Numbered from the stretch's first letter, positions 46,240 through 57,710 are shown. The stretch is DNA of 64,000 bases from Lethocerus indicus (GCA_019843655.1 JACDQD010000103.1:248001-312000), one strand, 5' to 3'. Translations and numbers: made by a program. The notes: a model not told the origin generated them from the sequence alone.

Positions 46240-47285
46240 GTTCACCGCATGACAATGGCTTTGGCAAACGGCCGGTGAACCGCCAGAAAAGCCGGTCATC
46301 CGCAGGCAACAAGAGTACAATTTTTTTACCTTCTGTCAATCCGATTGAATCACGAATACTACCCCTGAATAGGTATAATCTCCCAGGAATAATTATTGAC
46401 TTAAAATAATAATTTTGACCGTCATTTCGGAATGACGATGACGTTCAAAAGGTGTACGGCCGGTGAACCGCCAGAAAAGCCAGAAATTTTTATTTTCTGT
46501 TAATCCGATTGAACCACGAATACTACCCCCTGAATAGGTATAATCTCCCAGGAATAATTATTGACTTTAAAATAATAATTTTTGACCGTCATTTCGAAGT
46601 CGGTTCTCGGGTCATGACGATGACGTTCAAAAGTGTACGGCCGGTGAACCGCCAGTAAAGCCAGAAATTTTTTATTTTCTGTTAATCCGATTGAACCACG
46701 AATACTACCCCCCCCCCTGAATAGGTATAATCTCCCAGGAATAATTATTGACTTTAAAATAAAAATTTTTGACCGTCATCTCGAAGTCGGTTCTCGGGTC
46801 ATGACGATGACGTTCAAAAGGTGTATGAACCGCCAGAAAGCCAGAGAAATTTTTTATTTTCTGTTTATCTGATTGAATCACGAAAACAAAAAGTATTACG
46901 ACTAAATAAATTCGGTCGTGCGCCATATAGGATTATTTTTTCAAATTCGTTCTCTCCCGAGTAAAATTACTGCTTCAGTATACTACCCTCCCTCAATAGG
47001 TATAATCCCCCCCCCGGGAATAATTGAAATTATCGACTCGGAAAAGTATTACGACTAAATAAAATTTGCCAACAGTCATTTCGAAGTCGGTTCTCGGGTC
47101 ATGACAATGACTTAATGACGACGAAAATTATTACGGCTAAATAAATTCGGTCGTGCGCCATATCGGATTCTCTTTTTCAAATTCGCCCTCTCGTCCCGAG
47201 GTAAAATTTTCGCTTCGGAATACTACCCCCTCCCTAAATAGGTATAATCCCCCGGAATTATGACTAAATAAAGTCCGTTCTTTGG
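46240..47285. repeat. ~180-bp tandem repeat, about four to six units
   Basis: Three good units start at about 46,271, 46,458 and 46,638, each with GGCCGGTGAACCGCCAGAAA, TCTGTTAATCCGATTGAA, ACGAATACTACCCC, TGAATAGGTATAATCTCCCA, GGAATAATTATTGACTT and ACCGTCATTTCG. A fourth from 46,826 changes into a longer variant (TTCGGTCGTGCGCCATATAG, AAAATTACTGCTTC, AATAGGTATAATCCCCC) repeated once more to 47,285. Homopolymer C runs vary between units. Confidence 0.85.
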
Positions 47286-50051
47286 TCACTTGTAAAAGTT
47301 TATTTTCGAATAATTGATTCGTCGATTTGTCAGGACTAAGTAAAATTAGGCTTCAATTATGCATTTTGTACTCGTTTCGGTCGAATTCTAACAACCAGAG
47401 CCGGAAAATAGTGCTCTTTATCAGTGAGTCGGATAGTTTTAATGTCCAAATAATTTCCGAACGAATTGCAAATAAACTTTAAAGCTTTTTATGCTTCAAA
47501 TTGGTACCCGACTGTCGGTCGCAAAAGATCTAAGGAAAGTCACCCCCGCTCTATTATTTAGACTTCCAAAGTCTAAAGGTCTAAAATAAGCGCTCGTATT
47601 ATACTGAACTTTAAGTCGGAGACTGAGTCAAGTTCAAAGGCCGCACACCGCCTTTGGGAGAAGACTGGAAACCGGTTCATTAGCGGTCACCGAAGTAAAG
47701 AATCCGCTTATTCGCGATCTTATCGGGCGTTTACGAGCTCCAACCCTCCCAACCCCGGTCAACTTTTCTACCGAGTTTTATTCCAACATAAAGTGTACTC
47801 TTACGACACTTTTGACGGCGGTTAATAATTCAGTCTGGGAGAAATAAGCTGCGATAAGATCGACGTATACGTCCGATGTATTATCCAATGTGCTTCAAAC
47901 GCGACCGAGTTTCTGTCCGTTTCAGTATTGAATTCGTGACAAAAAACCAAAAAAAAAACCAACGTTTCGGCGTCCATTCGTTCCTCCGGTATCGGTTTGG
48001 ACGAATGCCACATTTCGGGATACGTTTCTACGAATTCGAAACAGACCTGGAAACCTGTTGCCGATTTAGGGCTACTATTTGGAACGAGACAACAGTAAGC
48101 AGTTGACAGCAGTAGGGAAAAGACGGACGGAAAAATATTAATATTTTTTATAGGGGATATTTTATTAGAATTTTTTTTCGATTCAGCCGCCGATTGGTCT
48201 ACGGCCTTCGTCGGGGGCGTGGCCAATACTAAGCCCCGCCCAAGACGCCCGCTTAGACTCCGTTCTATTAATAAAAGGAGAACCCACGCGATTTTCTCCC
48301 ACACTGGTCATGATGGATGTCCAGGAATAGACTACTGAAATGTTGACGGAGTAATGATACGAGAAAATAGATTCTTCGATTGGCAACCAAGGGAGAAATT
48401 ATGGTGCCACGAAGAGGCCGTTAAGTGCCCGAAACATCAATATCCAGTTCAAATATTCCTCATTATAAATGTAGAAAGGACCGGCGTTACACGCATATAT
48501 TCTCTACGATATCCTACGTATATTTAAATAAAATGTCATATACTGCTTACAGTTTACGCCCGAACAGCGATATCAATAAACTGTACATTAATTGGGGACC
48601 AACAAAATTTGATGCGAAATATATTGATTTTAAGCGTAGAAAAGAAATTTTATAGGGGTATCGGAATTGAGTGGGGTACAGTTTAATGCGTACGGCGAAA
48701 ATGCGGTAGAAAACTCTATTTTTATTCTATTTTTTTGTAGAACACCTGCGTGCAGACAGGACCGAAAGTTGAAACTCTGTTTGAGTGGAAAAATTGAAAA
48801 TCAAGACGAAAGAGGTCAAAAAGGCGTAATACAAATTGGTTTGACAAATTAAAGTGCAGTTTAAATGACTCCTCTCTTAATTACGGAAAATGACTGTAGT
48901 TCGGACGGAGATGAAAAAAAATAAAGCAAAAACGAGAAGAAGATAGTATAAAATCGACGGAGGGACAAAGAGAAATTGCTAGGGAAGGAAAAGGCGAAGG
49001 GAGAAAAGGGCTAGAAGTGGGACAGAATGAAAAACCGAAAGACAAAAGGGCACAATGAAGGCATTGAAATAAGGGCCGTGAAACATACTCCATACAACTT
49101 CGGAGCCTTTAAGTCCTTTAAATAAGTCCCAGCACCACCGAATGATATATATCCCCAGACGAACTTAAAAAATTAGGTCCCGATGAAACAGATTCATCGA
49201 ATTGAGTCATTCGAATGGTTCGGAGAAAAATACGAAAAAAATATTCGAAAAATATACGCCTAAAATCGCTATCGTCGGATTCGACGGATAGATCAAAGGG
49301 TCCTCAATTAAGGGACAACAAAATTATGACCTAAAATTGAAAATATAATTCAATTCGGACTTTGAAAAACTGAAATGAAATATTCCGAAATGTTTGCCGA
49401 TTCGTTGCCATGAAATGGGCGAAAAGAACGTAGAAAGTTTACGGTCGTAAATTACGAAACGATCGCACGTATTTTCTACTTACTGTGTTTTCTTCTTCGA
49501 ATTCGCGGATAATTAAAGCCCGTAAATTAAGTCCCGGGGCCGAGCTTAAAAATTCGTTTTTAAGCCGCCCTTTGGCTTAGCGGCCGGAAGCCGATGATTT
49601 TATTTTTCGGCGCAACAAATTTTTCCAGAGATTGAGAAAAATTTGAGGTGGGGGGGGGGTGGTAAACGAAAGTGGGGAAAAATACAGAAACAAATCGACC
49701 GAGAGAGAGAGAGAGAGAGATACAGATCTATCTAGATAGTTTTATAGACTGAGTTTTCCGAGAAAAACGGCGCGTGGATACGAAATTTGTGAAAGGAAAA
49801 CTCCCCCCCAAAAGGAAAAATCTTATGCAAAATGGGGAAAATTTACACCTACTGGAGTTTCGGAAAAACCGATTCGCTTCTTCAGTCAGTCCTTCGGTTT
49901 TAAGTCCTTCAAATAACATATAAAGTTAAATTTTACAGCTCCGTTCTGATTATTTCGTAAAATTCATATTCTAGTTTTGAGGAGGAATTTAATTTACAAT
50001 TTACAGTTCGATTAGCCTACTGAGGTCAGTTATTCCCTGTTTCCTTACTAC
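47286..50051. other. Unique DNA; one promoter-like stretch, no recognised gene
   Basis: No coding block was recognised. GA runs occur at 49,704-49,722 and a G run at 49,655-49,664. The 160-codon minus frame at 47,822-48,304 begins with a hydrophobic stretch but shows no family signature and runs antisense through the promoter-like segment. Confidence 0.4.
48185..48300 (+). promoter_or_regulatory. Promoter-like cluster: CCAAT boxes, GC boxes and a TATA-like box
   Basis: GATTGGTC (inverted CCAAT, about 48,192), GGGGGCGTGGC and GGCCAATAC (48,215-48,229), CCCCGCCC (48,234) and TTAATAAAAGG (48,269-48,279) occur in a spacing that could support a plus-strand promoter. The match is by motif only, and no downstream exon is identified. 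Confidence 0.25.
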
Positions 50052-50112
50052 TTAGGGGCGTTCCCAAAAATAATCGACATTTTGACTTTGGAATTAATTT
50101 TTTATTTTATTT
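50052..50112 (+). repeat. Mariner-type MITE, left half (right half at 50,531-50,675)
   Basis: CTTAGGGGCGTTCCCAAAAA, TAATCGACATTTTGACTTTG and GAATTAATTTTTTATTTTATTT form the left part. The interior continues only after the foldback material, so the MITE was split by insertion. Confidence 0.8.
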
Positions 50113-50530
50113 AAAACCTCTCCTTCTTTTTCGGTTTGGCTTTTGCTAGACCGGTTTCGGCTGAGCAGCCGAAACCGGTCTAGCGAAAGACCAAACCAGC
50201 AGCGAGAGGAGACAGAAACATCACAAATCTACCGCGAAGAAATCATCAATCACACCTTTCTAGACCGGTTTTAGCGTCACCAATCTTCGGTGGGGTTCAG
50301 TGTTGTTGACACGCCTGATTACTTCAATTTATGTCCAAATTTTGAGGATGCCCCCAAAAAAACATCCAAAGTGCCACAACAGTGACTACTGACACAGCGC
50401 TACTGAAGATGGCGAGCGGCCGAAACCGCAGTCTGGCGAAAGACCGAACAGCGGCGAGAGTGAGACAGAAAAACATCACGAACCTACACGCTGTATTCCA
50501 ACCCCTAGCAGACCACAAAAACAGGTATAT
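50113..50530. repeat. Foldback copies inserted within a MITE
   Basis: 50,113-50,233 is a compact head-to-head pair with almost no spacer (TTTTGCTAGACCGGTTTCGG, then CAGCCGAAACCGGTCTAGCG). 50,261-50,530 holds a degraded left arm and a good right arm (CAGCGCTACTGAAGATGGCG, CAACCCCTAGCAGACCACAA, AAAACAGGTATATG). AATTAATTTT is present on both sides of the block. Confidence 0.8.
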
Positions 50531-50675
50531 GAAATTAATTTTATTTCGCTATAAAAGAAACTTTAATTGTTAATCTACTATATGTTCACCGATATTATCT
50601 TGAGGAACTCCTCAAGACCGAAATACACTTTATCAAATTGTCGATTACTTTTGGGTACAGCCCAATATACTTAGG
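50531..50675 (+). repeat. Mariner-type MITE, right half
   Basis: AATTAATTTTATTTCGCT, AGAAACTTTAATTGTTAATC, TACTATATGTTCACCGATAT, CTCAAGACCGAAATACAC and GTCGATTACTTTTGGGTACA complete the copy begun at 50,052. Confidence 0.85.
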
Positions 50676-50732
50676 GGGGGTATATTTAGGACTTGTCTTG
50701 AATTAGATTAGTCTACGAGGGGTCGGAAAACA

Positions 50733-50815
50733 GAGTAGATTTCGTCTGTTTCCCTCTCCTTTTCAACCGGTCTAGCAATAGACCGGACCGGCGAGAGGAG
50801 AATCTACGCTGTATT
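50733..50815. repeat. Compact foldback fragment
   Basis: GTAGATTTCGTCTGTTTC, CAACCGGTCTAGCAATAGACC, GGACCGGCGAGAGGAG and AATCTACGCTGTATTC are present. Only the two outer shoulders and one hairpin remain. Confidence 0.65.
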
Positions 50816-51662
50816 CAATTGGATTTGTCACTTTTAAGTAATATTTTTACTTCAGTTTTTTTCCTCCCCGTCTTATTCTAGACCGGTTTTCATCGGTCTG
50901 CCGCGGCTGTAAGAGCGAAGTAGACAGAACGGCTCACAGCACACAGCTCAATAAGTACTGGGAATATATAAGTGCCTAGGGATTGATTGAAATTGACTTA
51001 GTCTCACAGTTATTCGTATAGATTTTGTATTTTATGGTTTAGGAGAGATTTCTCGGAGATTGACTCGGCGCTGAAATCGTATATTGCAAAACATCCTGTT
51101 TACACTGACGGTAAACACCGCATTTACTCTGCGGGGCGTTTGAAACGGTGACGGTTTCGAGTGAATTTCGAAAACTATTTTTTTTTTTTTTTTTTCCCGT
51201 ATTCCGATTAAGTCCTTTGCGCTTTGTGTCCAATCGACGCTGCCACTGCCTGTAAAGTAATTACAGACGGCGGAGAGTGGGGAAAAAAAAATTTTCCGGC
51301 GAAAACTCAGACGGTTTTTCACTCGAGAACCGTAAGAGAATCCGTCGGAAAATTATTACGGTTGTGTGAAACTTTCCGAGGGCGTGTCAATTGTGTTGAA
51401 GGCCGAAAAACCGGTCTGGAATTGGACGACGGGGCATAAAATTGGCCGATATACCGCGCCTACTGAAGATGGCGGGCGGCCACGATGTTAAATATCGCGC
51501 GAAGTTATTCTAAAATATTTCTTCTTCTCCATTATTCTACAGATGATCTATCGAAAGAACTAAGTTGTAGATCATGGGCTGAAACTGACCATTTCAGTAT
51601 TATTGAACCGTTATCTCGAGAATCTCTACTTGCAAAAAGAACTTTCGTGAATATATTTTTCA

Positions 51663-51701
<39 letters not shown>

Positions 51702-53029
51702 CCTTCAAGTTTTACGGTCCCTGTCCTGCAATTATGCGCCGGCAGTTTTTATTATTTTCTTTTGAAAGAGGTCGTAAAATTAATAAATAAACCCCCGCCC
51801 CCTCACCCCTCGGGTATAATTATAGGGGGCAGGAACGGCCGAAAACTATAAAATAAAGACGTAAAATTCTGGGGAAAAAACTGACCACGGCCGGCCCCCA
51901 AAAGGGGCCAAATTCAATAGAGCTATTAATATTTTTAATAGGGGCGCGGTGGGGGCGGACACTAAAACTCTAATAATAGGAAATAAAAAAAAAAACAAGC
52001 TAACTGTAAATCTTATTTCTGTCTCGAAACTCGATATTTTCTAGAGTGATTTCGGCCCCCGATCGAAATTTTCTTCGCCTCTCGGGATCGAAATTTAAAA
52101 AAATTTAGGTTTTTATATACTAATAAAAATGGGGTCGGCAACTGAGTCGTTGCGGACTTGAAAGTACCGCATCGGCGCTTTATGAAAAACGTAAATTTTC
52201 ACCGATCCGTTGTCTTTTAATAAGGTCCGATGTCGATTTGAAAATGGGAAATTTTATTTTGAGGTAAATTCGTGAGCGAGCTCACGAAAATGTCACGAAG
52301 GAGAAGCCTTAAAAAGAGAGGCTCGGTGTCGAAACTGGTTTTTCACTGAAAAAAATCGTGAATCTTTTTAGTAACTTTTCAGACCTTTCTTTCTAGACAT
52401 TTATAGACCTCGGGTACCGAAAAAATACCTAACGGAACCGCGGAAATCGACGACTGGGGGGGGGGGGGGCTTCAAAATGTATGCTAATACATACAACAGA
52501 CTACATACAATATAACGCTTTGTTTTTTTTATTAAGTCGGCCAGATTTCATCGCCGTTGAAATAAAATTCCCGTCACGACGACAGCTCTTCCTGGCAGTA
52601 AAAAGCGCGATGATATTCCGAACCCTTGAAAGTGCTTAAAACGAATATTTCGAGCACATTTACGCACATATACGGTGGATCGAAGAATTCGACGATCCTT
52701 TAAATTCAACCGAAATGCCGCATTCGACGCTTTTCGCAGCGGCGATAAAAAATCGCTGGATTTTATAAAAAACGTTTGTAAAAGGTTAAATTTCTATCCG
52801 ATAAACAACAATCTATTGGGCTTGTAGAATATTCCAAAGAAATAATAATTTTTTTTTTATTCGGCGTACCGACCGACACAATATTCCTCATTTTTGTTAC
52901 AACACAATTTATTCTTATCTATAATAAACATAGCATTTTATAATTTATGATATTTAATAAATGGAACAATAAGCGTTATCTTTCTCTTTTGTGATTTCTT
53001 CGTTATTCGAATAAATTAATATTTTATTC
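50816..53029. other. Unique DNA, no recognised gene
   Basis: A foldback trace (CTACTGAAGATGGCGGGCGG) is at 51,461-51,480. A TA run is at 51,666-51,698 and a G run at 52,457-52,469. A poly-T tract is at 51,179-51,195. No conserved coding block was seen. Confidence 0.4.
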
Positions 53030-53212
53030 TATTGGGTCTCTACCGAAAATTAGTCGACAATTTGATAGGATGCATTTTGGTCTTGAGGAGTCATAATCGA
53101 AAATTTGCCGGAAAATATATAGTAGATTAATAATTAAAGTTTCTTTTTTTTTTTTAGCAAAATAAAACGAATTTCAAAGTCAAAATGTTGGGATTACTTT
53201 TGGTTACCCCTA
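53030..53212 (-). repeat. Mariner-type MITE, near complete
   Basis: ATTGGGTCTCTACCGAAAAT, CGACAATTTGATAGGATGCA, GAAAATTTGCCGGAAAATAT, AGTAGATTAATAATTAAAG, ACGAATTTCAAAGTCAAAAT and TTACTTTTGGTTACCCCTAA occur in the usual order. Confidence 0.85.
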
Positions 53213-53985
53213 ATTTTATTTAAGGTCTAGATAAAAATTCCGTCGAACGCTGTCAATTTACTGTATTTCGTTGAGGGACAAATTTTTCCGGTTTATTATT
53301 TATTCGAGCTTCAGACGACGATATCAATCAACCCGTTGGGTAGAAAATTTTTTTTTTCTGAAAATTCTGCATAAAATTTGTCCTAATTACGACGCGTTAT
53401 ATAATGAAAAGAGTACGTTTAAATCGAGCGTTTTATTCAAGCGCAATATTTATAATGCGAAATTACCGCAAGTAATAGAGAGATACAACTTCCTGTAAAC
53501 ACGTGCGTCTTATCAGAAAAAAATTAAAAAATCCCCATTCCGGGGCCTACGGTACTTGATGGGTTGACAATAATTTCCGGTGTAAAAATTGCGATAATTA
53601 AGAAGAAAAATTCATTTTCGAGGGGGGGGGAGGGGGTACAATAGGGAGAATTTTATTTTCCGAAACTAAATCGCGTTCGGATTAGGAAATTTCACAAAAT
53701 ACTCTCGGATAAAATACGGGGGGCCCCCATAAAACACAATATTGGCTATGTTTCCATTTTATAGTTTAAGTTTATTCGTGATTGAATGTTGATAATTTCG
53801 TACTCGGACTCGGAATTTTCGGCCAGCTATTTTTTTTTTTGTCGTCAAACAGAATTTCGGCGTCTGAACCGAAACTATATTTCAGTTTATTCCGGTTGAA
53901 ATTCTACTGTAAATAATTTCTCGAAGACTGTTGGAGGTTTCAAAAATAGAGGCGATTAAAGGGGTCTATCCTGGTTGGAGTTGGG
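53213..53985. other. Unique AT-rich DNA, no recognised gene
   Basis: It contains a G run at about 53,621-53,629 and a poly-T run at about 53,830-53,841. The 75-codon plus frame at 53,271-53,498 shows no known domain. Confidence 0.35.
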
Positions 53986-54760
53986 AAAATGGTAGTTGTC
54001 TGTGATTGGGTCGGGATTTGGGGAAACTGGGGCCGGAAAATGTGTCGGGAAAAGCGTGAAAATTGTACCTTTTCAGCGTTGAATCGGGAACTGAGAGCCG
54101 AAAGGTTGTGGAAGTGGCGGTGGCGGCGGTGGTGGGGGCCGACACCGGGGCCCCAGATCGATTTCAAGCTGTACACGCTCGGCGTTCCACACAAACAGCA
54201 CTGAGAGAGTGGGAAACAAAAAAAACACTGGATAACACTCGCGAGAGACCGGATTGAAAAGAAAAAAAAGAAAAAAATACCACTCGATACTCCTTCGGTA
54301 GGCGAGGCCGGACGACAATTGATAACGACACGGACGAATATAAGCCGTCGGGATGTCGGCACTTTATTTCATTTTCGAAAAGCACAACACTTCTTCGTGC
54401 ACACTGATCACAGACACTGATAAGACACTGAGAGAAGGACAACAACGACGCCTCTATTCCACAACCGCGTGAGATGGCGAAGCGCGCGGAAGGGCGGGAG
54501 CGTTGGGGGGGGGGGGTTTAATGAAGGGGGAGGCCACCGAAACTGTTAAACACCGGGCGAAACGGGGAATTGAAACGGTTGTGTCGCGGTTGTGTAGCGG
54601 AAGCCGGCTGTTGGTACGGCCGCCAGACTGGTACTGAGTGGGCTCTCCTCCCTCCACCGGCGGCCGCCCCCAGCGACAGCGCCATCTCCAGGGCCCGCCC
54701 CCAAACCACAACGACTGCGGCACCATCTACCGGCGTCGCGCCCCATCCCTAGGCCATTTT
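53986..54760. promoter_or_regulatory. GC- and CpG-rich segment, possible promoter/first-exon region
   Basis: It stands out from AT-rich neighbours on both sides. It contains GTGGCGGTGGCGGCGGTGGT-type repeats (54,110-54,135), a G run at 54,507-54,517, and GGGCCCGCC and CGGCCGCCCCC blocks. Several overlapping frames are open on both strands, as expected of any GC-rich tract, and none shows a recognised domain. A CpG-island-like promoter is possible but not demonstrated. Confidence 0.25.
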
Positions 54761-54900
54761 ATTAATTTTTTTTATCTCTTTTATTGTTAACAACTGTAAA
54801 ATTCTGTACGTTCGTGATTATCGAACGCTGCCTCGATTATGTGACTGGAAATGTAAACGCCGCTTCCGCTGATGTCAGTTCAACAACAATATTGTAAGGA

Positions 54901-54910
54901 TAAAATTGTA
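54901..54910 (+). repeat. Target-site duplication, left copy
   Basis: TAAAATTGTA here is identical to 55,613-55,622, directly flanking the foldback element 54,911-55,612. Confidence 0.7.
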
Positions 54911-55116
54911 AGTTTAACAATACCTGTTTTGTGGTCCGCGAGGGGTTGGAATTACCGTAGATTTCGCGTGTTTCCGTCCCTCTCGCCGGTTTGGTCTTTC
55001 GCCAGACCGGTTTGTCGGCCGCTCGCCATCTTCAGTAGCGGTGTCGGTCACTGTCAGCACTATGGGGCATCCTCACTGCACTGTCACTTTCACATGTACT
55101 GTAGTGTCTGTCAGTC

Positions 55117-55152
<36 letters not shown>

Positions 55153-55327
55153 TGTTATTGTTATTGGGGTTTGTGTCTGTCCAGAAATTATACAACAAGC
55201 CAAATTTATGAAAAATCACTAGCTACAATAGTTAGTCAACCATCCCCTTCCGACAATCTGACTCACACTTAGAAAACGGATTAACAAAATCCAAAGACAA
55301 ACATAATCCCCCAATAACAATAACAGA

Positions 55328-55373
<46 letters not shown>

Positions 55374-55612
55374 GACTGACATACTGACAGACATTACAGT
55401 ACATGTGATAGTGACACAGTGCAGTGAGGATGCCCCAAAAAAACATCCAAAGTGCTGACAGTGACTACTGACACAGCGCTACTGAAGACGGCGAGCGGCC
55501 GACAAACCGGTCTGGCGAAAGACCAAACCACCGGCGAGAGGAGACGGAAACGTCACGAACCTACAGTATATTCCGACCCCTCGCAGGCCACAAAACAGGT
55601 ATTGTTAAACTG
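54911..55612. mobile_element. Full-length foldback element, long subfamily, with target-site duplication
   Basis: This is the best complete copy (about 702 bp). It starts AGTTTAACAATACCTGTTTT and ends AAAACAGGTATTGTTAAACT, plus one G. The arms of nearly 300 bp mirror each other through GGTTGGAATTACCGTAGATT, CTTTCGCCAGACCGGTTTG, CCATCTTCAGTAGCGGTG, GGGGCATCCTCACTGCACTG, a (TA)n block in each arm (55,122-55,150 and 55,333-55,369) and TGTTATTGTTATTGGGG. The loop (about 55,185-55,290) has no coding capacity. The 10-bp duplication and long inverted repeats suit Mutator-like or FB-type elements. The superfamily assignment is inference. Confidence 0.85.
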
Positions 55613-55622
55613 TAAAATTGTA
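55613..55622 (+). repeat. Target-site duplication, right copy
   Basis: TAAAATTGTA is identical to 54,901-54,910. Confidence 0.7.
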
Positions 55623-56135
55623 CAACAAGCAACATTTATGAAATCACTAGCTACAATAGTCAACAATTGGAGGAGAAACCCACTAGTTCCCCCCTTTTTT
55701 TTATTATTTTTTTTTTATTATTAAAAATTTTATTTAATCATTTAGGTCGCGTGGCCACTTCCTTTTCAGGCGTTTTTTATTTTATTTATTTTTTTTTTTA
55801 TTACACGCTTTTATTTAATTTCACATCGTGTCCTGTGTCGTCAAATTGTGCGGGTGAATTTGACCCACTTCCCAATCGTTCAGATGATCTGAAATTTTGC
55901 ATAAAAATGTGAATATTATTGCAATAATTATGAAAGTGTCACATATCTGTTTGTCAGTTTAAAAGAATTAACTTATTTTACTAATTTTTTAGACTTTTTA
56001 GACACACATAAAATATATTGTGACAATTGATTTCACATATAATGGCGACAAAAAAAAAAAATTGGGCTACGCTGTGGATTTTTTTAAATATAGGGCGTTA
56101 TTCTGTTCCACGACATTTCTCCAGATTTAAAGGCG
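55623..56135. other. AT-rich DNA, no gene recognised
   Basis: 55,623-55,670 repeats sequence found inside the preceding element's loop (ATCACTAGCTACAATAGT). It is followed by poly-T-rich stretches. Confidence 0.45.
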
Positions 56136-56640
56136 ATAGTTTAACTGAATTGTTTTCGGTAAAAGCTCATAGTAGAGGATGAGCCTTACCAATTACCACG
56201 GAGGACGCAGAAGAGCGTTACCTTCTTCGGAGGAAGGCCGGGTCTTTGGGGGCGGTTGAGGGTGTTTTCACATCGCGCTTTTCAACCCCCGAGACTTTTT
56301 ACGTCCAAGGGTTTTTATAAATTATCCATTTTTCATCCCCCTTCAGGCTGTTCTCCCCGTTGGGTTTGTAAAGGAGACGGCAAATAGAAAAAGATTTTGT
56401 CCTCCATTAAATCGTTAAATCCATATCCCAAACCGAGCTTCACAATATGGTCGTGGATCGTCGATTTATTTACCATTTTCGCCAAAATTGAAGCGTTGTA
56501 GAGCGTGGATTATTTCCGATTACCGTTTCAATGAGATCTTCTTCCGGTGGACGTCCTACCCCTGGGCCGTTTCTCGATCTTCGAGATCGAAATCTTCATC
56601 TTTCGCCATAAACAGAGCGTATCCTGTTTTTGCCTTTTCC
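56136..56640 (-). pseudogene. Mariner-family transposase, decayed and truncated
   Basis: Reading the minus strand from 56,640 downward, separate frames give DEDFDLEDRE, GRPPEEDLIETVIGNNPR (56,500-56,556), LAKMVNKSTIHDHIVKLG (56,425-56,481), GDEKWIIY (about 56,318-56,339), KVTLFCVLRGNW (56,189-56,224) and LYYELLPKTIQLNY (56,136-56,178). These follow mariner transposase order: linker, GRP(E) motif, second helix-turn-helix, the GDEKW block that carries the first catalytic Asp of the DD34D triad, then the strands before the second Asp. Several frameshifts and stops separate them, and the QDNARPH and SPDL blocks with the other two Asp residues are missing. The N-terminal ~50 residues were not recognised. 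A relic of this family suits the mariner-type MITEs of the window, although no shared terminal repeat was found next to it. Confidence 0.8.
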
Positions 56641-57710
56641 TAAAGAGTAAAACGTCAAAATGCCATAATTCGCTACCTAATTAAGGTCTCGTAACCGAAT
56701 TTTTTTTTGCCCGGATACGCCCCAAGAAGTACCGACTTTTTTGGACTGTCCATGCCCGTCATCTATTTTCAATAAGTCCCATATATTCAGAACTATCGAA
56801 AAAGGCCATCCAATTATGGTACTTTTGGATGTGTCATTATGGATTGTTTTCGGTACAAGAGAAACCGGACGAAATAATAATATAGACAAAAATAACCGCC
56901 AGATACACTGAATCCCCACCCCCTACGGCATCTTCCTCCTGAGGAAGGTCCTCAGACACACCACCCACCACCCCGACCCACCCCCAACAAAAGTGAAAGC
57001 GAAACAGTGCAGTGAAAGCTGTCAATGTGCCTATAGTGCTGTATACAGTGTGCCACAGTGATCAAGTGCACCCAAGAGTGGCAAGTGCAAAGTGTGCGAG
57101 TGAATGCGGTAGCTTAAGTTCTCGGGTTTTTTAATATTTTTTTATTGTATATTTTCCTGATTATCACAACAAAATTGTTAAAGGTATAAAACCCAGGACA
57201 CTCTTTTTTCGAGCTGAAATATTTGCTAGGCCCCAGTCCGATAATGGGAACATGAACTGGTCTTCCTGTCGCAGAAGACCTCGATGACACAAGGATACAA
57301 GGATAAGGACAAGGTTTATTCCTATTTATTTATTATTAGTGGACGTTCTCCACTATAGGAACTTCCCACCGGAAGTCAGTGATATTGTTGGGGTCGACGC
57401 CGGAATTTTTTCCTGGTGGGGTTATTATCCCTTTCTTCATATCTTAATTCCGGGGGTTAATTCGTACGGGGGCGGTTGGTCCCTCCCACTTCTGCATCTG
57501 TCTTTCCGAACCGTCTATTCCACGAATCAATTCCCACGACCAGAACGAGAGGGATGAATGCGTAAAAAAATAACTATTATCCCGTTCGGAGAAAAAAAAA
57601 TTTGAAAGAAAACGCGTGGAAGAGACGAGAAACCCCTATTTTTTTGAGGGTGTTATTTGAAGTTTTTTGACTCTCGTACAAAACAGTCTCGACAGAACTA
57701 TAAAGTTTTT
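56641..57710. other. Unique DNA, no further gene recognised
   Basis: The start of the mariner relic may extend slightly above 56,640, but no motif is legible. 56,935-57,100 contains repeated GTGC/AGTGCA strings (CAGTGCAGTGAAAG, CAAGTGCACCC, CAAGTGCAAAGTGTG). No exon was recognised. Confidence 0.4.

Noticed and set aside
47822..48304. 160-codon minus-strand frame beginning with a hydrophobic, signal-peptide-like stretch
   Set aside because: There is no family signature. It crosses a promoter-like GC-box cluster in antisense and has no splice support.
35469..55724. Recurrent short open frames starting MASGRNRS or reading GLAKDQTGERRQKHHEPT in many foldback arms
   Set aside because: They are translations of the same GC-rich arm, occur in two different frames between copies, and carry no start context or domain. 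The frame is not preserved, so a conserved protein is unlikely.
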